Assembly: GCF_016598535.1 (NCBI RefSeq)
Contig: NZ_CP066779.1
Span: forward strand, 5,950,053 to 6,014,052
Length of the DNA stretch: 64,000 nucleotides
Direction of reading: 5' to 3'
Source: Rhodococcus sp. P-2
GTDB taxonomy: Bacteria; Actinomycetota; Actinomycetes; Mycobacteriales; Mycobacteriaceae
Part shown: in pieces, positions 36,525-45,216 of the stretch
Numbering within the stretch: the first letter of the stretch is position 1
How the letters are laid out: each line of letters begins with the position of its first letter
The notes under the pieces: model-generated
What the model was told of the DNA's origin: nothing
What the model saw: only the letters and a program-made list of their open reading frames with translations
Databases searched by the model: none
Translations under genes and position numbers: made by a program

Positions 36525-38368
36525 TGCCGCAACTGCTGAGAGTCGCCACGGCGGGCAGCGTCGACGACGGAAAATCGACACTCATCGGCCGGTTGCTCTA
36601 CGACTCCAAGTCGATCTTCGAGGACCAACTCGAGGCCGTGGAGCGGAGCAGTCGAGAGCGAGGAGACGAGTACGCCAACCTCGCGCTACTGACTGACGGT
36701 TTGCGCGCTGAGCGTGAACAGGGCATCACGATCGACGTGGCCCACCGGTATTTCGCGACCCCTCACCGGAAGTTCATCATCGCCGACACTCCCGGGCACG
36801 AGCAGTACACCCGCAACATGGTGACCGGCGCGTCGACGGCCGATCTTGCCCTGATCCTGGTGGACGCACGGAAGGGCGTGCTCGAACAGACGCGGCGGCA
36901 CGCATTCCTCTCCACGCTCCTGGGGATTCCGCACCTCGTGCTGTGCGTGAACAAGATGGATCTGGTGGGCTGGTCTCAGGAACGGTTCGAGGAGATCAAG
37001 GAAGAGTTTCGACAGTTCGCGATCAAGTTGGACGTCCACGACCTGACGTTCATTCCGGTGTCGGCGCTGTTGGGAGACAACATCGTTGCCCGGACCGAGA
37101 ACATGTCCTGGTACGACGGGCCTTCTCTGCTGCACCATCTCGAGCAGGTGCACATCGCTTCGGATCGCAACTTGATCGACGCTCGGTTTCCGGTGCAGTA
37201 CGTGATCCGTCCGCAGAAGCAAACAGATGCCGACCTCCACGATTTCCGTGGATACGCCGGAACGGTTGCCAGTGGTGTCTTCAAGCCTGGTGACGAAATC
37301 GTGGCGTTACCTTCAGGATTCACCTCGACGGTGAAGGCAGTCCACGGGCCGGGCGGTGACGTGATCGACGAGGCATTTGCGCCGTCGGCCGTATGTATCG
37401 AGCTGACCGACGATCTCGACGTCAGCCGCGGGGACCAATTGTGTCGGCTCAACAACCGGCCGCAGGTCGGGCAGGAAATCGATGCGATGGTCTGTTGGTT
37501 GACTGAACAGACCACCCTGTCGGAGAACAACCGCTACTCGTTGCTGCACACCACGCGCTCCACGAAAGCGCAGATCGTCAAGCTCGACTATCGCCTGGAC
37601 GTCAATTCTCTGCACCGCGACGAGAAGGCAGAATCTCTGTCCCTCAACGAGATCGGACGCATCTCGATCAAGACGCAGCAACCGTTGATGTTCGATCCTT
37701 ACCGCCGCAACCGGGTGACGGGCAGCTTCATTCTCGTGGACGAGACCACGGGCAATACCGTTGCTGCTGGAATGATCAACGGTCCGACGCTCAAGGAGTC
37801 GCGCGTCGTCTGGCACAGTTCGGAGGTTTCTCGCGAGGAGCGTGCGACCACCGGTGGGACTGTGTGGCTCACCGGACTCTCGGCCTCGGGTAAGTCGACG
37901 ATCGCGGTGGAACTCGAGCGCCGGTTGGTGGCCGCGGGTATCCCGGCGTACCGACTCGACGGCGACAACCTCCGGCACGGCCTGAATGCGGATCTCGGGT
38001 TCAGTGCCGAGGACCGAGCGGAAAACGTTCGCAGAGTCGGCGCCGTGGCGCAGTTGTTCGCTGATTCAGGTGCAGTGGCAGTGGCTTGCCTGATCAGTCC
38101 GTACCGCGAGGACCGCGATCGAGTTCGGGCGGCCCACGAGGCTGCTGGACTGAAGTTCGTCGAGGTCTATGTCGACACCCCGATCGAGCAATGTGAAGCC
38201 CGAGACCCCAAGGGTATGTACGCCAAGGCCAGGGCCGGGGAAATCAAGGGTTTCACCGGGGTCGACGATCCTTACGAGGCTCCAGCCAGCCCCGAGCTGG
38301 TGATCAGACCCGAAGACGGAACGCCTACCGAACTTGCGCTGCGAATTATGGAAGTGTTGGACCGGTGA
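36524..38368 (+). CDS. cysNC: Bifunctional sulfate adenylyltransferase subunit 1 / adenylylsulfate kinase
   Basis: 614 residues; the ATG shares one base with the cysD stop. The GTPase half has GSVDDGKSTLIGRLLYD (11-27), DTPGHEQYTRNM near 88 and NKMDL near 143. The APS-kinase half starts near residue 445 with WLTGLSASGKSTIAVELERR and DGDNLRHGLNADLGFS. The protein assists CysD and then phosphorylates APS to PAPS, the sulfotransferase donor. CysNC fusions are common in mycobacteria and relatives. Confidence 0.95.
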   Translation: MPQLLRVATAGSVDDGKSTLIGRLLYDSKSIFEDQLEAVERSSRERGDEYANLALLTDGLRAEREQGITIDVAHRYFATPHRKFIIADTPGHEQYTRNMVTGASTADLALILVDARKGVLEQTRRHAFLSTLLGIPHLVLCVNKMDLVGWSQERFEEIKEEFRQFAIKLDVHDLTFIPVSALLGDNIVARTENMSWYDGPSLLHHLEQVHIASDRNLIDARFPVQYVIRPQKQTDADLHDFRGYAGTVASGVFKPGDEIVALPSGFTSTVKAVHGPGGDVIDEAFAPSAVCIELTDDLDVSRGDQLCRLNNRPQVGQEIDAMVCWLTEQTTLSENNRYSLLHTTRSTKAQIVKLDYRLDVNSLHRDEKAESLSLNEIGRISIKTQQPLMFDPYRRNRVTGSFILVDETTGNTVAAGMINGPTLKESRVVWHSSEVSREERATTGGTVWLTGLSASGKSTIAVELERRLVAAGIPAYRLDGDNLRHGLNADLGFSAEDRAENVRRVGAVAQLFADSGAVAVACLISPYREDRDRVRAAHEAAGLKFVEVYVDTPIEQCEARDPKGMYAKARAGEIKGFTGVDDPYEAPASPELVIRPEDGTPTELALRIMEVLDR

Positions 38369-39519
38369 GCGAATCCACACACAGCAGAATCGCCGACGAG
38401 GCACTCGCGGCGGAATTGGCGCAGGCCGCTGGTGCGATCCTCCTGGGGATCCGAGCCGAGGGCCTGGGTGTCGACGACGGTCGTGAGCTGGGCCGACGAG
38501 GCGACAAGGCAGCCGATTCCTACATCCTCGACCGGTTGGCGGCCGAGCGGCCGGAAGATTCCGTGCTCTCGGAAGAGTCGGCCGATGATCGCAATCGTCT
38601 GGAGGCATCCCGGGTCTGGATCATCGATCCGCTGGACGGCTCCAAGGAATACGGCTTGCCGGATCATGCGGATTGGGCAGTGCACGTGGCGCTTTGGGAA
38701 CGCGGTCGTGGAATTACCGCAGCCGCGGTGTCGCAGCCGGCGCTCGGAGCGGTGTACTCCAGTGGCGACGAGGCAGTCTCGGTTGCCGCCAACTCGCCGC
38801 TCCGAGTGGTCGTCAGTGGCTCGCGACCGCCCGCATTCACCGAAGCCGTGGCGGCCGAACTCGGCGCAGACGTCGTGCACATGGGATCGGCCGGCGCCAA
38901 GGCGATGGCGGTGGTGCGCGGAGAGGTCGACGCGTACCTGCACGCCGGTGGGCAGTGGGAATGGGATTCGGCTGCACCCGTCGGCGTCGCACAGGCGGCC
39001 GGGCTGCATTGCAGCCGCATCGACGGTTCGCCGCTGCTCTACAACGAATCACATCCCTACCTACCGGATCTCGTGATCTGCCGACCGGAGTTGTCAGAGT
39101 CGATCCTGGGCGCAATTGCCAAGCACTCCACGGAGTCTGCGGTCAGCGGACGCGTCGCCATGGCGCGTGAATACGTGAACGCATTGCTCACTCACGACGC
39201 AACGAAGGTCCGATTCGCCGCCGACGCCTGGCGGGTCGAGAACGGTCAGCGAACGGGTGATACCGGCGCTTTCATCAGCAACGAACTCGAACAGGGGCAG
39301 CAATATCGCGGAATCGTGGCGATACGTGAACTCGCGCTGCGTGAGTGGGGCGAGAGCGTCGTGGCGCGGTACCTGCTCGACCTCGGAACACCTGGCCAAG
39401 CCCCGGCCAGTACGGTTTTCGTCACCGAGTACTTCGGGATACCGGCAGGCGAGATCGAGAGCATCCTGGCAATCATCGAACCCCACGAAAACGATTCGAA
39501 AGAGGCTGGCACACAATGA
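38365..39519 (+). CDS. cysQ: CysQ-type 3'(2'),5'-bisphosphate nucleotidase with extra C-terminal domain
   Basis: 384 residues from a GTG in a GTGA overlap. Residues 1-250 are an inositol-monophosphatase-fold enzyme: LSEESADD near 70, the metal motif IDPLDGSKEYG at about 86-96, and EWDSAAPVGVAQAAG near 200. It would hydrolyse PAP, the inhibitory by-product of sulfotransferases, or PAPS. CysQ is normally 250-270 residues. Here about 125 residues follow (VAMAREYVNALLTHDATKVR ... VARYLLDLG), resembling a SnoaL/NTF2-like fold. I do not recognise that domain surely. The fusion and the operon context suggest a tailored PAP-recycling enzyme. Confidence 0.85.
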   Translation: MSESTHSRIADEALAAELAQAAGAILLGIRAEGLGVDDGRELGRRGDKAADSYILDRLAAERPEDSVLSEESADDRNRLEASRVWIIDPLDGSKEYGLPDHADWAVHVALWERGRGITAAAVSQPALGAVYSSGDEAVSVAANSPLRVVVSGSRPPAFTEAVAAELGADVVHMGSAGAKAMAVVRGEVDAYLHAGGQWEWDSAAPVGVAQAAGLHCSRIDGSPLLYNESHPYLPDLVICRPELSESILGAIAKHSTESAVSGRVAMAREYVNALLTHDATKVRFAADAWRVENGQRTGDTGAFISNELEQGQQYRGIVAIRELALREWGESVVARYLLDLGTPGQAPASTVFVTEYFGIPAGEIESILAIIEPHENDSKEAGTQ

Positions 39520-39887
39520 CACCGGACAAGCTGATCACCGAATTCTGTGCACTCTGGGCGAACGCCGACGTCGCGAAGATCGTTGAGCACTTCACCGATG
39601 ACGTCGTTTATCACAACATCCCGATGGAGCCCGTGGTCGGTCGCGAGGCCGTCCGGGCGTTCATCGAGCAATTTGTCGGTGCCTTCGGCAACATCGACTT
39701 TCAGATCAAGCGTCAGGTTGCGGACGGCAACACCGTCATGAACGAGCGCGTCGACGTCTTCACCATCAACGGTGCCGAGGTAGCACTCCCGGTCATGGGG
39801 GTATTCGAAGTCGAGGACGGAAAGATCAGTGCCTGGCGCGACTATTTCGACATGGCGCCGATCAACGCGGCAGCCGGCCAGGCCTGA
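39516..39887 (+). CDS. Limonene-1,2-epoxide hydrolase family protein (SnoaL/NTF2 fold)
   Basis: 123 residues from the ATG at 39516, overlapping the cysQ stop. The LEH catalytic set is in place: Arg78 and Asp80 (NERVDVF) and Asp109 (SAWRDYFDM). Spacing is close to that in Rhodococcus limonene epoxide hydrolase. The fold (EHFTDDVVYHNIPMEPVVGR at the N-terminus) is NTF2-like. Mycobacterial EphG of this family acts on cholesterol epoxide, as I recall, which fits the KstR-type box on this operon. Last gene of the operon. Confidence 0.85.
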   Translation: MTPDKLITEFCALWANADVAKIVEHFTDDVVYHNIPMEPVVGREAVRAFIEQFVGAFGNIDFQIKRQVADGNTVMNERVDVFTINGAEVALPVMGVFEVEDGKISAWRDYFDMAPINAAAGQA

Positions 39888-39896
39888 TCGAGGCGC

Positions 39897-41048
39897 CTAC
39901 TCCGCGATGACAGCGTGCGGGTAGTCCGCCGAGCGGTGCTGGAAACGCGTAATGGCGGGATTCACGATGACGCCGTCACGGATTTCGATGGCGCGGTCGA
40001 CGGTCTCGTCTGCTTTCCAAGCCGTCTCTCCTGCCATCACAGTGGGCAAGTAGGGAAGAAGTGATTCGCTGATCTCCCATGACGCCGAGTTCCACAGGTA
40101 CGACGGGCTGTGATCGACGCCGTAGTAAGTGATGTTGTCGCCGACGATGAAGGTCGGATCCGCGAACGAGGTGGGACGAGCCCAGCTGAACCCCATGCCT
40201 TCGTCGCACGAGACGTCCACGATGAGGCTTCCCGGTTGGAAGTCCATGAGATCTTCCTCGGTCAGGAACGTCAGCGGGGCATCCGTGTTCTGCAGGACGC
40301 AGTTGACGACGATGTCGTGCTCGGCCAGGAAACCCGGCACCGGCACGCTGTGATTGTCGAGCATGACGTGGCTGCCGCGGACGTCACCGTTGTCGTTGTC
40401 GAAAGAAACCATGCGCGCCGAGTGGATAGGGGAGCTGACGGCGGTGACGCCGCGCTGAGTCAGTACGTCGACTTCATGGATACCGTGCGCCTTGAGTGCA
40501 GTGACGGCGCCGCGCGCTGTGGCACCGAAACCGATCACGGCAGCAGTGAGACGGCGGCCGTAGTCTCCGGTGGAACCGATCAACTGCAGGGCGTGCAGTA
40601 CCGAGCAATAGCCGGCCAACTCGTTGTTCTTGTGGAACACATGCAGATTGAACGATCCGTCGCTGTGCCAGAAGTTCATGGCTTCGAAGGCGATGAGGGT
40701 CAGTTTCTTGTCGATCGCGATCTGTGTCAGCTCGGTGTCCTGGACACAGTGCGGCCAGCCCCAGAGAACTTGACCCGATCGGAGTTCGGCGAGGTCACGC
40801 ACCAACGGCTTCGGCAGCAGAACCACATCGGTTTCCGCCAAAATCTGCTTGCGCGTGCGGATTCCGGCCACCAGGCGCGAGAGGTAGTCGTCGGAGTAAC
40901 CGAAGGGGTGGCCGTAGCCTTCTTCGAGGTAGATCCGAGAACGTAGTTCGGCATCGATGCGATCGAAATGCGCAGGATGGATCGGCAACCGGCGTTCTGC
41001 CGGTTTGCTCGACTGTCCGATGACTCCAAGGGTGCGTGCGTTGTTCAA
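39897..41048 (-). CDS. N5-(carboxyethyl)ornithine synthase-like protein (alanine dehydrogenase/PNT superfamily)
   Basis: 383 residues. N-terminal substrate domain VIGQSSKPAERRLPIHPAHFDRI resembles the RVPLTP-type start of alanine dehydrogenase and CEO synthase. AAVIGFGATARGAVTALKAHG is the NAD(P)-binding loop. DVSCDEGMGFSWARPTSF and YYGVDHSPSYLWNSASWEIS are markers I associate with N5-(carboxyethyl)ornithine synthases. Those enzymes join pyruvate to ornithine or lysine reductively. It is convergent with the cys operon and unrelated to it. The gene stands alone, with 230 bp of featureless sequence upstream. Confidence 0.75.
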   Translation of the reverse strand: MNNARTLGVIGQSSKPAERRLPIHPAHFDRIDAELRSRIYLEEGYGHPFGYSDDYLSRLVAGIRTRKQILAETDVVLLPKPLVRDLAELRSGQVLWGWPHCVQDTELTQIAIDKKLTLIAFEAMNFWHSDGSFNLHVFHKNNELAGYCSVLHALQLIGSTGDYGRRLTAAVIGFGATARGAVTALKAHGIHEVDVLTQRGVTAVSSPIHSARMVSFDNDNGDVRGSHVMLDNHSVPVPGFLAEHDIVVNCVLQNTDAPLTFLTEEDLMDFQPGSLIVDVSCDEGMGFSWARPTSFADPTFIVGDNITYYGVDHSPSYLWNSASWEISESLLPYLPTVMAGETAWKADETVDRAIEIRDGVIVNPAITRFQHRSADYPHAVIAE

Positions 41049-41281
41049 TTGTGTATCTCTCTATAGGAGCAGGTAGAGATGTCAGGCAGGCGCCTGAGGG
41101 ACTAGCAGAAGCCGCAGGAACGCTGGCAGATTGCCTCGGCCAGGATCGCGTGAAAGCGTGCCGGCTGCGCTGCTGTCGATCGCCGACGGCAACAGAAAGG
41201 CGCGTCGGTATGTGCTCAGTCTAGTCCGGAACGGTCCGTGCCCGGTGGCCGGGCGCGGTGCGGTGCTCCTCCGCCGTACGG

Positions 41282-41659
41282 CTATTGCTCGCGCAGGCGT
41301 GAATCCAATACGGCCAGTTGGATTTTGCTGGCGTCCGCGTGTACCTGACGTCCTTTGTCGGTGACGTCGACGAACACCCCGCGCCGGTCGGCTTCGCACA
41401 GTGCTCGCTGAACCAGTCCGGCCTTCTCGAGACGGGCCACGCTACGGGAGAGCGCGCTCGGACTCAGGTACATCTCCGAGGCAAGCTCCTGCATGCGTGG
41501 ACGTTCGCACGTGGCGTCCATGAGCCGGTCGAGAGCCTCGAAGTCGCTCATGCTCAGCCCATGCGCCGACTGCATCTGGCGATCGAGTTCGCACGCGATG
41601 TCGTTGTAGCTGGTCGACAGCGAGCGCCAGGTGTTGCGCAATTCGGATTCCGACGTCAC
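41282..41659 (-). CDS. MarR-family transcriptional regulator
   Basis: 125 residues from the ATG at 41659. Winged helix: RMQELASEMYLSPSALSRSVARLEKAGLVQRALCEADRRGVFVDVTDKGR. It is short, as many MarR repressors of efflux pumps are. It is divergent from a DHA2 efflux pump at 41745 with 85 bp between, rich in GCAT repeats that are likely its binding sites. Confidence 0.88.
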   Translation of the reverse strand: MTSESELRNTWRSLSTSYNDIACELDRQMQSAHGLSMSDFEALDRLMDATCERPRMQELASEMYLSPSALSRSVARLEKAGLVQRALCEADRRGVFVDVTDKGRQVHADASKIQLAVLDSRLREQ

Positions 41660-41696
41660 GACCGCATTCTAGTTGAAGACTCGATTACGTGCAATT

Positions 41697-41730
41697 GCAT
41701 TAAATGCTTGTGCATTATGTGCATGTGCAT
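41697..41730. promoter_or_regulatory. Candidate MarR operator cluster
   Basis: An 11-bp palindrome GCATT-A-AATGC (41697-41707) followed by three GTGCAT hexamers (41710-41715, 41719-41724, 41725-41730). It lies in the gap between the divergent MarR and efflux genes. Confidence 0.5.
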
Positions 41731-41744
41731 CTATTCTCGCTGAC

Positions 41745-43274
41745 GTGACTTGCACAGACTCGACACTCAAACCATTCGATTCGCCGGAAACCCCGGGTTC
41801 TACGGAATCCACGGACCCGGCCACAGGGGAGGGCTGGTCCCTCAAGCTGTGGGGCATCCTCGCGGTGCTCTGCCTCGTGTTGTTCCTCGACGGTCTCGAT
41901 GTGTCGATGGTGGGCGTCGCTCTACCGTCCATCGGCAATGAACTGGGCCTGTCCACTACTTCGCTGCAGTGGATCATCAACGGCTACGTCCTCGGGTTCG
42001 GCGGCTTGTTGCTACTCGGTGGACGTACCGCCGATCTTCTCGGGCGCAGGAAGGTCTTCCTGATCGCGCTGACCGTGTTCGCCATCGCCTCGCTGGTAGG
42101 TGGCCTTGTCGACAACGGAACACTGCTGATCGCATCACGATTCGTGAAGGGGTTGGCTGCGGCCTTCACCGCTCCGACCGCAATGTCCATTCTCACCACG
42201 ACGTTCAAGGAGGGCCCGGCCCGTAACCGTGCGCTGTCGGTGTTCTCCGTGTTCGGTGCCAGTGGTTACTCGTCGGGCCTGATCCTTGGCGGGCTGTTGA
42301 CCAGTGCCGGTTGGCGATTCACGTTCCTGATGCCGGTTCCGTTCGCCGTCATCGCGCTGATCGGTGGATACTTCCTCATTCCGCGGGACCGTCCCGCAGA
42401 TACCGGGGGACACGACCTCGTCGGCGCCGTCACCCTGGTGACGGGAATGCTTCTCACGGTCTACACGATGGTCTCGGCTCCGACCCGTGGGTGGGCACAC
42501 CCGATGACGCTGGGTTCGTTCGCCGTCGCAGCCGTGCTTCTTGCGACGTTCTTCTTCGTGGAGAAGAAGGTCGCTCATCCACTTGTACGACTTGGGCTTC
42601 TGCGCGTCGGCACCATCGTTCGTGCGAATCTGGCCATCATCGCTCTCTTCGGTTCCTACCTGAGCTTCCAGTTCATGATGACGATCTTCCTGCAGTCGGC
42701 CCTCGGCTGGTCGCCCCTGAAGATGGCGATGGCATTGCTCCCCGCGGGCATCATCGTCGCATTCGGATCGCCGTTCGTCGGACGGCTGGTCGACCTGTAC
42801 GGCAGTGCCAAGCTCATCATCGCGGCACTGACGTCGCTCAGCGTCGGGTACCTCTGGTTCCTCTTCGCGGGCAGCGATTCACCGTCGTACGTCGTGGCGA
42901 TTCTGCCGAGCGTCATCCTGCTCGGACTCGGATTCGCCTTGGGGTACACCTCGATCATGGCCCAGGCCACCTCCGGCGTCGACGACTCGGAGCAGGGTTT
43001 GGCGTCCGGGCTGGTGAACACGTCCGCTCAGGTCGGTGCGGCGCTCGTACTCGCTCTGACTACCGCCCTCGTGACCGCCGGATCGCACACCGCATCCGGT
43101 GCCGGTACCGCCGGATTCGAACAGTTCCATCCCGGACTGATCCTGGTTACCGGAGTCGCGCTGGTGGGCTTGGCGATCACCGTCTCGCCGCTGGTACGTG
43201 GAAGGTCGCTGAGGGGAAACTCGGCGAGTGACAGGCGCGCTGAGGAAGAAAAGGAATTGGCCGAGGTCAACTGA
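41745..43274 (+). CDS. DHA2-family (14-TM, EmrB/QacA-type) MFS efflux transporter
   Basis: 509 residues from the GTG at 41745; an earlier ATG at 41673 would place the start inside the operator cluster. After a polar head of about 35 residues come membrane segments starting LKLWGILAVLCLVLFLDGLD. DHA2 motifs: LDGLDVSMVGVALPSIGNELG, GGRTADLLGRRKVFL and the antiporter motif region GASGYSSGLILGGLLT. It is probably a drug or toxicant exporter repressed by the divergent MarR protein. Confidence 0.9.
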   Translation: MTCTDSTLKPFDSPETPGSTESTDPATGEGWSLKLWGILAVLCLVLFLDGLDVSMVGVALPSIGNELGLSTTSLQWIINGYVLGFGGLLLLGGRTADLLGRRKVFLIALTVFAIASLVGGLVDNGTLLIASRFVKGLAAAFTAPTAMSILTTTFKEGPARNRALSVFSVFGASGYSSGLILGGLLTSAGWRFTFLMPVPFAVIALIGGYFLIPRDRPADTGGHDLVGAVTLVTGMLLTVYTMVSAPTRGWAHPMTLGSFAVAAVLLATFFFVEKKVAHPLVRLGLLRVGTIVRANLAIIALFGSYLSFQFMMTIFLQSALGWSPLKMAMALLPAGIIVAFGSPFVGRLVDLYGSAKLIIAALTSLSVGYLWFLFAGSDSPSYVVAILPSVILLGLGFALGYTSIMAQATSGVDDSEQGLASGLVNTSAQVGAALVLALTTALVTAGSHTASGAGTAGFEQFHPGLILVTGVALVGLAITVSPLVRGRSLRGNSASDRRAEEEKELAEVN

Positions 43275-43298
43275 ATACTCGCTTCATCCGCGAATGCG

Positions 43299-43333
43299 CT
43301 CGGCCGCGTAGGAGACAATCCTGCGCGGCCGAG
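43299..43333. terminator. Hairpin between convergent transporter and monooxygenase genes
   Basis: A 10-bp GC-rich stem, CTCGGCCGCG (43299-43308) with CGCGGCCGAG (43324-43333). No strong T run; it probably serves both strands. Confidence 0.55.
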
Positions 43334-43347
43334 TTGCTGTGTCTGAA

Positions 43348-45216
43348 CTAGCGAGCAGCAGATTTCAGGGCTGCATCGATGCTTGTCGACGTAGCTTGCG
43401 AACCGAGAATCAGCGCCAGCCGCACCAACATGGCTTCGCGGTCGGACGGATCAGCCTGATCGAGTGCGTTCGACAGTGCCAACCAGACGTGTTCGCGGCG
43501 GCCCTCGTCGTCGATCACCGCAGTAGTCGCCGACGGTGCTGCATCGAAGTGCGTGGGCGCAGTACCGGCCGTCAGGTGCTTGGCCACGTCGTTCAATTGC
43601 GTGGGATCGCTGATGCGGCAGAGCACCAATCCGTCGGGCCGAATCACGATGATCTCGCCGACACGAGCACCGAGGGCAGATGCGAGATTGCCTTCGGCAT
43701 CGGGAATCGTGGAGTCGGTAGTTCCCGCGGTGATCACCCGTACGGTTTCCGGAGCAATCGCCTGAGCAAGAATCTCGGCCTGTGCGACGAGTTCGTGGAC
43801 CGACTCAGCTGACAGTCCGAAAGCCAGCAGGCCGAATCCAGTACCGCGCAGACTGTTCAAGGAGGTTTTCGAACCGTCGATCGAGACCTGGACGAATCTG
43901 TCTTCCAACGGATCCCCGGGTAGGACGCCCTCGGTGCCCGCAGCTGTGGGCCACGTCAGCGGCGAGAGTCGGGCATGCGTTGCACTCGACTGGCGCGGGT
44001 TGATGAGGTGCGCGAATTCGCTTCGCTTGGTGGCGAGTTCGAGTACGGCGTCGCGGGTGGTTCGGTAGCCGTGACTGCCGGGAGACATGATGAGCGTCGA
44101 CTTGCCTGCATTGTCGACGTTCTGCTGCCACGCGCTGCGACGTTCCTTCGAATACGCGTCGAGGATGGCGGTATCGGCAGCTCCGTTGATGACGGCGGCC
44201 AGTTGCCACACCAAGGTCTCGGCGTCTTCCATACCCGAGTTGAGGCCGCGAACACCGAAGATCGGAACAAGATGCGCGGCGTCGCCGGCAAAGAGCACAC
44301 GGCCGTGAGTGAAATCTTCCAGGGCGAGTGCATGGGCGCGGTAGAAACCGAACCATTCGAGGGTCCAGGGGATATCGCTCTGCAGCCATTCGAGGTGGCG
44401 GGTGATGCGGTCGCGGATGCGATCTTCTTGCGTCTCTGCCTCGGGATCGTCCGACGCGTCGAGCTGGTAGTCGATGCGCCAGATGTCCCGTGGTTGGCGG
44501 TGCATGATGATCGTGGACCCCGGGTTGCTGGGTGCGTCGAACCACACCAGACGCTCGGCCGGAAGTTCCGATTCCCAATGAATGTCGGCAATGACGTAGT
44601 TGCCCTCGTAGCTGTTGCCCTGCAAGCGGATTCCGCTGAGTTCGCGCATCTTGCTACGGCCACCGTCGGCAGCCACTACCCACGCCGCGCGCAGTTCGCG
44701 AGTTCCGAACGCGGTGTCGACGGTCAGCGTCACCTCGTCATCGCCGGCCACGATGCCCGCGATCGACGACGACCAGTGGAAGTTCACCAGAGGGTGAGCG
44801 AGCAGCTTGTCCGTCATGATCTGCTCGAACTCGGACTGCGACACGTTGACCATCGGACCGCGTGCGTCGTGATCGGCGGACGCCATGCGGAAGTGCAGCA
44901 CTTCCTGATCACGGTAGTAGCTCCGGCCACCCACCCACGGCAGAACGATGTCTTCGAGTTCGGCGCCGAAGCCGAGACGCTCGGCAACTTCGAGGCTGTG
45001 CCGTGACACGCAGATCGCGCGACTGCCGAACGAGACCTGATCGGCCGCTTCGAGAATCGTGACGGCAATGCCGCGCTGTGCCAAGCCCATGGCTACGCCC
45101 ATGCCGACGGGGCCGGCTCCGACGATCACGACGGGAAGTGCGTCGGCCGAAGGCGCCGTGGAAGCGAAATCCTCGGGTGCGTACTTCTTCGGATGAAAGT
45201 AGGTCGACATGGTCAC
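43348..45216 (-). CDS. FAD-dependent aromatic hydroxylase (PheA/TfdB/MhpA group)
   Basis: 622 residues from a GTG at 45216 (GTGA overlap with the transporter stop); an ATG at 45210 is also possible. Class A flavoprotein motifs: PVVIVGAGPVGMGVAMGLAQ, the DG motif AAWVVAADGGRSKMREL, and VLFAGDAAHLVPIFGVRGLN with the second GD. The C-terminal 190 residues fit the thioredoxin-like domain of phenol hydroxylase-type enzymes. It would hydroxylate a phenolic acid using NAD(P)H and oxygen. The cotranscribed MHS transporter probably imports the substrate. Confidence 0.88.
   Translation of the reverse strand: MTMSTYFHPKKYAPEDFASTAPSADALPVVIVGAGPVGMGVAMGLAQRGIAVTILEAADQVSFGSRAICVSRHSLEVAERLGFGAELEDIVLPWVGGRSYYRDQEVLHFRMASADHDARGPMVNVSQSEFEQIMTDKLLAHPLVNFHWSSSIAGIVAGDDEVTLTVDTAFGTRELRAAWVVAADGGRSKMRELSGIRLQGNSYEGNYVIADIHWESELPAERLVWFDAPSNPGSTIIMHRQPRDIWRIDYQLDASDDPEAETQEDRIRDRITRHLEWLQSDIPWTLEWFGFYRAHALALEDFTHGRVLFAGDAAHLVPIFGVRGLNSGMEDAETLVWQLAAVINGAADTAILDAYSKERRSAWQQNVDNAGKSTLIMSPGSHGYRTTRDAVLELATKRSEFAHLINPRQSSATHARLSPLTWPTAAGTEGVLPGDPLEDRFVQVSIDGSKTSLNSLRGTGFGLLAFGLSAESVHELVAQAEILAQAIAPETVRVITAGTTDSTIPDAEGNLASALGARVGEIIVIRPDGLVLCRISDPTQLNDVAKHLTAGTAPTHFDAAPSATTAVIDDEGRREHVWLALSNALDQADPSDREAMLVRLALILGSQATSTSIDAALKSAAR

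Noticed and set aside
41673-41744. Earlier start of the DHA2 transporter
   Set aside because: It would make the MarR operator repeats coding sequence and add a cysteine-rich, non-family N-terminus; the GTG at 41745 is preferred.
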